Assembly: GCA_041397765.1 (NCBI GenBank)
Contig: JAWKWA010000036.1
Coordinates: 1-17,521, forward strand
Direction: 5' to 3'
Origin: JAWKWA01 sp041397765
Lineage (GTDB): Bacteria; Pseudomonadota; Alphaproteobacteria; Rhizobiales; Hyphomicrobiaceae
DNA: 17,521 nt
In this document: positions 12,871 through 17,521 of the stretch, one piece after another
Position numbering within the stretch: the first letter of the stretch is position 1
How the letters are laid out: each line of letters begins with the position of its first letter
Notes under the pieces: generated by a model
What the model was told of the DNA's origin: nothing
The model's input: the letters and a program-made list of their open reading frames with translations, nothing else
The model's database searches: none
Made by a program: the position numbers and the translations under genes

Positions 12871-14123
12871 CGACAGGTCAGCCCGCGCCGCGGCGTACCG
12901 CCCTCACGGTCGATGTCGGCGGCGTCAAGGTCGGCGGCACGCATCCGATCGTCGTGCAGTCGATGACCAATACCGACACGGCCGACATCAAGGCGACGGT
13001 CGCCCAGGTCGCGGCGCTGGCGCGCGCCGGCTCCGAACTCGTCAGGATCACCGTCGACCGGCCCGAGGCGGCCGCCGCCGTGCCGCATATCCGCGACGGC
13101 CTCGCGCGGATCGGCATCGAAGTGCCGCTCGTCGGCGACTTCCACTATATCGGCCACAAGCTGCTCGCCGAGCATCCGGCCGCAGCCGAGGCGCTGGCGA
13201 AGTACCGGATCAATCCGGGCAATGTCGGCTTCAAGGACAAGCGCGACCGTCAGTTCTCCTCGATCGTCGAAATGGCGATCCGTCACGGCAAGCCGGTGCG
13301 GATCGGCGTCAACTGGGGCAGCCTCGACCAGGAGCTGCTGACGCGGCTGATGGACGAGAACGCCCGGTCGGCCGCGCCGCTCGACGCCACCGCCGTCATG
13401 CACGAGGCGATCGTGCAGTCGGGCCTCCTGTCGGCGGCGCGGGCCGAGGAGATCGGCCTTCAGCCCGACCGCATCATCATCTCGGCCAAGGTCTCGGCGG
13501 TGCAGGACCTGATCGCCGTCTATCGCCTGCTGGCGGCGCGATCGCAGCACGCGCTCCATCTCGGCCTCACCGAGGCGGGCATGGGCTCGAAGGGCATCGT
13601 CGCCTCCTCGGCCGCCATGGGCATTCTTCTGCATGAGGGCATCGGCGATACGATCCGCGTGTCGCTGACGCCGGAGCCGGGCGGCGACCGCACGCAGGAG
13701 GTGCGGGTCGCCCAGGAGCTCCTGCAGGTGATGGGCCTGCGCGCCTTCGTGCCGATCGTCGCGGCGTGTCCGGGATGCGGGCGCACCACCTCGACGGTCT
13801 TCCAGGAGCTCGCCCGCGACATCCAGGACCATATCCGCACGCGCATGCCGGAATGGCGGCGGAGCTATCGGGGCGTGGAGACGCTGAAGGTCGCGGTGAT
13901 GGGCTGCATCGTCAACGGACCGGGCGAATCCAAGCATGCCGATATCGGCATCTCGCTGCCGGGCACGGGCGAGGCGCCGGCCGCACCGGTGTTCATCGAC
14001 GGCGAGAAGCGGCTGACGCTGCGCGGCGCCGGCATCGCCGCCGAGTTCAAGGCCATCGTCGAGGACTATGTGGCGAAACGCTATGGTGCGGCGTCCGAGC
14101 CGGCGCCGGCCGAGGCCGAGTGA
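12867..14123 (+). CDS. ispG: IspG (GcpE), 4-hydroxy-3-methylbut-2-enyl diphosphate synthase
   Basis: A 418-residue enzyme of the MEP isoprenoid pathway. It reductively opens MEcPP to HMBPP using a [4Fe-4S] cluster and flavodoxin or ferredoxin. The TIM-barrel half starts GGVKVGGTHPIVVQSMTNTDT and continues PLVGDFHYIGH, YRINPGNVG and GVNWGSLD. The cluster half has C301-x2-C304 in AACPGCGRTTS, then C347 and E354 in MGCIVNGPGES. That is the CCC-Glu ligand set, complete. GTG at 12867 overlaps the preceding TGA as GTGA and has GAGGA about 9 nt upstream. Length is normal for the compact alphaproteobacterial form, with a short Ala/Glu/Pro tail. Cotranscription with a metalloregulator suggests metal-linked control, which is inference. 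Convergent with the next gene, 24 bp away. Confidence 0.98.
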   Translation: MTTGQPAPRRTALTVDVGGVKVGGTHPIVVQSMTNTDTADIKATVAQVAALARAGSELVRITVDRPEAAAAVPHIRDGLARIGIEVPLVGDFHYIGHKLLAEHPAAAEALAKYRINPGNVGFKDKRDRQFSSIVEMAIRHGKPVRIGVNWGSLDQELLTRLMDENARSAAPLDATAVMHEAIVQSGLLSAARAEEIGLQPDRIIISAKVSAVQDLIAVYRLLAARSQHALHLGLTEAGMGSKGIVASSAAMGILLHEGIGDTIRVSLTPEPGGDRTQEVRVAQELLQVMGLRAFVPIVAACPGCGRTTSTVFQELARDIQDHIRTRMPEWRRSYRGVETLKVAVMGCIVNGPGESKHADIGISLPGTGEAPAAPVFIDGEKRLTLRGAGIAAEFKAIVEDYVAKRYGAASEPAPAEAE

Positions 14124-14147
14124 GCGCGGGCGCCGCCCACGGCCTGC

Positions 14148-14879
14148 CTATTCGACGGTCGAGGAGGGCTGGATCGAGACGAGGCGCGCCGGCCTGCCGT
14201 CGGGCGGGGCGCTGAGGACGAGATCGAAGCCCAGCAGCGGATCGTCGCTCGATTTCGGCACCTCGAGCACGACGGCGAGGCGGATCGTGCCGTCGTCAGC
14301 GAGGGTGATGTCGGGATCGCCGGTGACGGAGAGCACATAGCGCGACGGGTCGATGCCGGGATGCTCGCGCAACATCTCGCGGCGCACCTCCGCGTCCACC
14401 AGGGCGAGCAGGTCGCCGCGCCCCGCGACCTCGCCCGCCGCGCCGATGCGGAAGAGGTTGAGCGAGCGGGTTTCCCACTTGGCATCGACCACCTCGATGA
14501 CGGCGCGGCCATCCGGCGACCATACGGCATGCTCGCCGGCATGATTGGCGACCATGCCGTCGAAGGACCAGTAGCTGCCCTCGATGAGGGCGAGCACGGC
14601 CCCGTCGTCGAGCCGGACGAGATAGTCGAGGGCATCGTCGCCGGTGGCGGCAGGATCGCCGCCCGCGCGACGCCAGGCGAAGGCATGGCGCCCGTCCGGC
14701 GAGACGGTTCCGGCGATGACACGAAGCGCGGCCGCCCCCGAGCCGCAGACCGGGGTCGAGCCCTCGGCCTCGCGTCCCGTGCAGGGGCCGACGATCTCGC
14801 CGGCGAGGGCCGGCAGGGCGAAGGCCGAGCCCCAGAGCGCGAAGAGGAGGGGGCCGGCGATGACGGGCAAGGCTTTCAT
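14148..14879 (-). CDS. Exported protein of unknown function with SPDGR motifs
   Basis: A 243-residue protein I do not recognise. A signal peptide (1-26, ending PALA) precedes a mature part with C33 and C45, close enough to form a disulfide. Two SPDGR turns (60-64 and 121-125), each next to aromatic beta-strand-like sequence (HAFAWR, AVIEVVDAKW), recall TolB/WD-type propeller blades. The protein is too short for a full propeller. The C-terminal third has alternating hydrophobic strands (YVLSVTG, IRLAVVLEV, FDLVLSAP). ATG at 14877-14879 has GAGGGGG about 8 nt upstream. It converges on ispG and diverges from the ABC1 kinase gene. A 12-bp inverted repeat lies in its leader. A periplasmic beta-rich protein is all that can be inferred. 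Confidence 0.8.
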   Translation of the reverse strand: MKALPVIAGPLLFALWGSAFALPALAGEIVGPCTGREAEGSTPVCGSGAAALRVIAGTVSPDGRHAFAWRRAGGDPAATGDDALDYLVRLDDGAVLALIEGSYWSFDGMVANHAGEHAVWSPDGRAVIEVVDAKWETRSLNLFRIGAAGEVAGRGDLLALVDAEVRREMLREHPGIDPSRYVLSVTGDPDITLADDGTIRLAVVLEVPKSSDDPLLGFDLVLSAPPDGRPARLVSIQPSSTVE

Positions 14880-14903
14880 GGCGGCACCCCCTCGTGACCG
14901 GCG

Positions 14904-14943
14904 TCGCCGGCATCGACAAGGCCTCAGATGGCGATGCCGGCGA
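14904..14943. promoter_or_regulatory. Perfect 12-bp inverted repeat before the unknown exported gene
   Basis: TCGCCGGCATCG (14904-14915) and CGATGCCGGCGA (14932-14943) are perfect reverse complements with a 16-nt spacer. The near arm ends 24 bp before the ATG at 14879, so it would be in that gene's leader. It may be a stable RNA hairpin near the ribosome site or a spaced operator. Confidence 0.5.
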
Positions 14944-15134
14944 GGATCGTCGTCGCCCGACGCAAACCCGCCATGCCGATCGGATTGAAGATGGAGCGGC
15001 GGCGGCGCGCAAGACCAAAGGCTGGAACCTGTGCAAGATCATGATCGTTCTGACCGATCGCGGCGTTCCCCGACGAGCGGACAAGTGGCAAGACGGCTGC
15101 TGCAAGCAGCACGCAGGCAAAGCGAGGACGAGAC

Positions 15135-16517
15135 GTGACGGGCGAGGATGGTGACCGGCCGGACGAGGAGCAGAACAGGCTCTCGGCGCGGGCTGCACGC
15201 TATGTGAAGGTCGGCACGAATGTCGGCGCGTTGGCGGCGCGCATCGCCGGGGCGCGGCTGCTCGGGCTCGAACTCGACAAGGGGCAGAACGCGGCCGAGC
15301 TGGCGCGGGCGCTCGGCGGCCTCAAGGGGCCGATCATGAAGGTCGCGCAGCTCCTCTCGACGATCCCCGAGGCGCTGCCGGCGGAATATGCCGCCGAGCT
15401 CTCGCAGCTCCAGAGCCAGGCACCGGCGATGGGGGCGGCCTTCGTCCGGCGGCGGATGGCGGCCGAGCTCGGCGACGACTGGCAGGGCCGCTTCACCAGC
15501 TTCGAGAAGGAAGCGGCGGCATCGGCCTCGCTCGGCCAGGTGCATCGCGCGGTCGCCCATGACGGACGGGCGCTGGCGGTCAAGCTGCAATATCCCGACA
15601 TGCCCTCGGCGGTCGAGGCCGACCTCAATCAGCTCCGCATCATCCTGCAGATCCACAAGCGGATGGAGCCGGCGATCGATACGGCCGAGGTGGTCGCCGA
15701 GATTGCGGCGCGGCTTCGCGAGGAGCTCGACTACAATCTCGAGGCGCGTCACACCCGCCTCTACGGGCTCATATTCAAGGACGATCCGCTGATCCGCGTA
15801 CCCGAGGTGCTGGCGGAGCTGTCGACGCGGCGCCTCCTCACCATGACCTGGCTCGAGGGCCGGCGCATCACCGAGTACAAGACGCGGCCGATCGAGGATC
15901 GCAACCGGATCGCGGAGGCGATGTTCCGCGCCTGGTGGTATCCGTTCTCGCATTACGGCGTCATCCACGGCGATCCGCATCTTGGCAACTACACCGTGTT
16001 CGAGAACGGTGCGCGCGAGGCGGCGGGTATCAACCTGCTCGACTATGGCTGCATCCGCACCTTCCAGCCGAAATTCGCCGGCGGCGTCATCGACCTCTAT
16101 CGCGGCCTCGAGCGCGGCGACCGCGATCTCGTCGTCCATGCCTACGAGACCTGGGGGTTCACCGGGCTGTCGAACGAGCTGATCGACATCCTCAACATCT
16201 GGGCGCGGTTCATCTACGGGCCGCTGCTCGACGACCGCGAGCGGGCGATCGCGGAGGACGTGGCGCCGGGCGAGTATGGCCGACGGGAGGCCTTCACGGT
16301 GCACAAGGGCCTGCGCGAGAAAGGGCCGGTGCGGGTGCCGCGCGAGTTCGTGTTCATGGACCGGGCGGCGATCGGGCTCGGCGGCGTGTTCCGGCATCTG
16401 GGCGCGCGGCGCAACTGGCATACGCTGTTCAACCGCACGATCGAGGATTTCAGCCTCGAGCGGGTCGCCGGGCGCCAGCACGAAGCCTTCGAGACGGCCG
16501 GCGTCCCGCTGCCCTGA
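15135..16517 (+). CDS. ABC1/AarF/UbiB-family atypical protein kinase-like protein
   Basis: A 460-residue ABC1-family protein. These have a kinase-like fold with ATPase activity and, in UbiB/COQ8 members, support ubiquinone biosynthesis or lipid handling. Motifs in order: the KxGQ-like element MKVAQLLSTIPEALP (68-82; Gly replaced by Ala), the Ala-rich nucleotide loop AAASASLGQVHRA (127-139), the lysine in LAVKLQYP (K150), the catalytic loop HGDPHLGN (278-285), and DYG in place of DFG (303-305). No C-terminal membrane helices of the UbiB type are apparent. The start is GTG at 15135 with GAGGA about 7 nt upstream. A 6-bp hairpin GCTGCT/AGCAGC (15096-15110) precedes it. No ubi gene is adjacent, so a ubiquinone role is inference. 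It is divergent from the unknown exported protein and ends before a terminator. Confidence 0.93.
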   Translation: MTGEDGDRPDEEQNRLSARAARYVKVGTNVGALAARIAGARLLGLELDKGQNAAELARALGGLKGPIMKVAQLLSTIPEALPAEYAAELSQLQSQAPAMGAAFVRRRMAAELGDDWQGRFTSFEKEAAASASLGQVHRAVAHDGRALAVKLQYPDMPSAVEADLNQLRIILQIHKRMEPAIDTAEVVAEIAARLREELDYNLEARHTRLYGLIFKDDPLIRVPEVLAELSTRRLLTMTWLEGRRITEYKTRPIEDRNRIAEAMFRAWWYPFSHYGVIHGDPHLGNYTVFENGAREAAGINLLDYGCIRTFQPKFAGGVIDLYRGLERGDRDLVVHAYETWGFTGLSNELIDILNIWARFIYGPLLDDRERAIAEDVAPGEYGRREAFTVHKGLREKGPVRVPREFVFMDRAAIGLGGVFRHLGARRNWHTLFNRTIEDFSLERVAGRQHEAFETAGVPLP

Positions 16518-16575
16518 GAGGCGGCCGGCGGCGGAGCGGCAAGTGGGATCGGCGGGTGGTCGCGCCCGCCGGCAC

Positions 16576-16610
16576 GAAAAGACCGCCTGCCTTGTCTTGG
16601 CAGACGGTCT
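16576..16610 (-). terminator. Rho-independent terminator of the Tyr-rich protein gene
   Basis: AGACCGCCTGCC (16580-16591) and GGCAGACGGTCT (16599-16610) form a 12-bp stem with a 7-nt loop. Read on the minus strand the one imperfect pair is a G-U wobble and the stem is followed directly by TTTC, so it ends the minus-strand gene whose stop is at 16649. It is the only hairpin in the window with a stem-plus-U layout. It may also limit read-through from the ABC1 gene. Confidence 0.75.
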
Positions 16611-16648
16611 CCCGTTCGACTGGCTCATGATCGCTCAAGCGGTCCTGC

Positions 16649-17287
16649 TCAGTGGCAGGAGTAGTCCGTGCCGCTCGAGTAGCCGTAGCCCGACGAGCCG
16701 TAGCCCGCGTAGCTGCCCGAGGAGTAGCCGTAGTCGGCCTCGTAGCTCGAGGCGGCGTAGTGCTTCTTGCGGCGGGGCTTGTAGACCGGCGCCTCGGCAT
16801 GGTCGTCGCTGTAGGCATAGGTCTCGGGCACGACCTTGCGGATGATCACGACCCGCTTCTTCTTCTTGGGCACCACCACCTCGGGCTCGACCGGCTCGTC
16901 GATGACGCCGGGCTCGTCGTTGATACCGGGCTCGTCGACCAGCACCACCTCGGGCTCGGTCGGCTCGCTCGTCACCACGGTGGGCGTCGCGGCAATGGCG
17001 ACCACCTGGGGCTCGGCCTTCACCTGGATGATGGCGGGGGTCGCCTCGGCCTCCTCGACGGCGCTCGCCTCGACGACGATCTGACGGGTGGTCACCTCGT
17101 CGACCTTCTTCACGGCGGCGCCGGCCGTGCCGGCAGCGGAGATCAGCACCACGCGCTTGGCGGCGGCGGGGGCGTCGGCCGCGGCAGCGGGGCCGACGGC
17201 GGCGATGACCGCGAGGCTCGCTCCGAGGAGGAGGGTGCCGGTGATGCCGCGAGCGGATGCAGAGAGGATCGTCTTCAGCGTCGTCAT
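16649..17287 (-). CDS. Exported low-complexity protein with Glu/Pro/Val-rich middle and Tyr/Gly/Ser-rich tail
   Basis: A 212-residue protein of no family I recognise. A signal peptide (1-37, ending AAAA) is followed by an Ala/Val-rich stretch. Then comes an acidic region with short EPEVV and DEPG repeats (108-139; EPEVVLVDEPGINDEPG, EPVEPEVVVP). A very basic strip PKKKKRVVIIRK (140-151) follows. The C-terminal tail (157-212) has 12 tyrosines in about 55 residues, in SSGSYAGYGSSGYGYSSG-type sequence ending in Cys-His. ATG at 17285-17287 has GGAGA about 7 nt upstream. Composition suggests an unfolded, envelope- or matrix-associated protein; Tyr/Gly/Ser-rich tails can be adhesive or cross-linked, but that is inference. 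A true intrinsic terminator follows, and the region upstream holds palindromic sites. Confidence 0.78.
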   Translation of the reverse strand: MTTLKTILSASARGITGTLLLGASLAVIAAVGPAAAADAPAAAKRVVLISAAGTAGAAVKKVDEVTTRQIVVEASAVEEAEATPAIIQVKAEPQVVAIAATPTVVTSEPTEPEVVLVDEPGINDEPGVIDEPVEPEVVVPKKKKRVVIIRKVVPETYAYSDDHAEAPVYKPRRKKHYAASSYEADYGYSSGSYAGYGSSGYGYSSGTDYSCH

Positions 17288-17407
17288 GGCCAGTCTCCAC
17301 TATCTCGTTTGAGCCCAGTCGTTCGTCGTGACTGATATCTGGGGGGGAGGCGTCGCGGTTCAACGGCGCAAAAAACTTCACGCCCCCTCTTGAAACGGGT
17401 CGGTCGG

Positions 17408-17419
17408 CACCCCGGGGTG
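17408..17419. promoter_or_regulatory. Perfect 12-bp palindrome upstream of the Tyr-rich gene
   Basis: CACCCCGGGGTG is fully self-complementary with no spacer and lies 120 bp before the start of the Tyr-rich gene. It could be a dimeric regulator site; high GC content makes chance palindromes of this kind less rare than in balanced DNA. Confidence 0.3.
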
Positions 17420-17479
17420 GGCCGGACGGGCGGTTGCCCCGCCGGGGCTGTTCCCGCGGGTACAGAAATGAATGATGGA

Positions 17480-17506
17480 TGAACGGCAGGTTCAGGGGGC
17501 ATTCAG
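17480..17506. promoter_or_regulatory. 11-bp-phased TGAAC / TTCAG / TTCAG direct repeat
   Basis: TTCAG at 17491-17495 and 17502-17506 are exactly 11 bp apart, and a related TGAAC at 17480-17484 keeps the same phase. Tandem boxes one helical turn apart are the layout bound by OmpR/PhoB-type response regulators. The site is about 200 bp upstream of the Tyr-rich gene or may serve a gene beyond the right edge. Confidence 0.35.
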
Positions 17507-17521
17507 CCGGGCGGGCACATT

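Noticed and set aside
15037..15048. Shared TCATGATCGT with the 12080 motif as proof of a common regulator
   Set aside because: A 10-base match between two places in 17.5 kb is expected by chance; kept only as a remark.
15039..16628. A 529-codon minus-strand open frame
   Set aside because: It is antisense to the ABC1 kinase gene, which has all its motifs in the plus frame; the minus frame has none.
16677..16735. GTAGCC-type short repeats as a CRISPR or VNTR array
   Set aside because: They are in frame inside the Tyr/Gly/Ser tail and reflect TAC/GGC codon repetition; no spacers or regular unit length.
17288..17400. Sigma-70 promoter for the Tyr-rich gene
   Set aside because: TTGAAC and ATATCA on the minus strand are 19 bp apart, too wide and too weak to call.

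Overview
The window is GC-rich chromosomal DNA with dense, short-spaced genes. Gene content (MurJ, TrpS, USP, Nfu, TsaB neighbours; IspG; ABC1 kinase; TAXI receptor) and codon use point to an alphaproteobacterium, most likely of the Hyphomicrobiales (Rhizobiales). That placement is inferred from protein style and gene order. I see no rRNA, tRNA, CRISPR array, insertion sequence or phage gene.

Left block (1-6682, all minus strand). Reading in the direction of transcription: murJ (lipid II flippase), an omptin outer-membrane protease, trpS, a universal stress protein, an Nfu-type Fe-S carrier, a RutE-like nitroreductase with a TTG start, and the first 78 codons of tsaB, which runs off the left edge. 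As I recall, murJ-trpS-USP-nfu-tsaB is a conserved order in this group, so the omptin and the RutE-like gene look like insertions into it. A good sigma-70 promoter precedes nfu, and hairpins follow nfu and the omptin.

Centre (6856-10788). A divergent pair of secreted solute-binding proteins is separated by 524 bp without a gene. The minus-strand protein is a LysM domain plus a family-3-like binding domain. The plus-strand protein is a TAXI-type receptor domain, a long Pro/Ala/Gly/Glu-rich linker and a second binding domain. That second domain is a clear paralogue of the binding domain in the LysM protein: gapless over 160 residues, with about 56 identities and four cysteines in register. No transporter membrane subunit lies nearby. 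The LysM gene has a two-tier hairpin leader. This pair is the best candidate here for an undescribed system.

Right block (10787-17287). A thiolase-fold protein keeps the nucleophilic Cys and the GHP His but has lost the Asn of NEAF and the second catalytic Cys. Divergent from it are a Fur/Zur-like regulator and ispG, whose reading frames overlap by 4 bp. A secreted protein of unknown function converges on ispG and is divergent from an ABC1/AarF-type atypical kinase. The last gene is an exported protein with a Glu/Pro/Val-rich middle and a Tyr/Gly/Ser-rich tail; it ends at a convincing intrinsic terminator. The right edge is an intergenic region with a perfect 12-bp palindrome and an 11-bp-phased TTCAG repeat.
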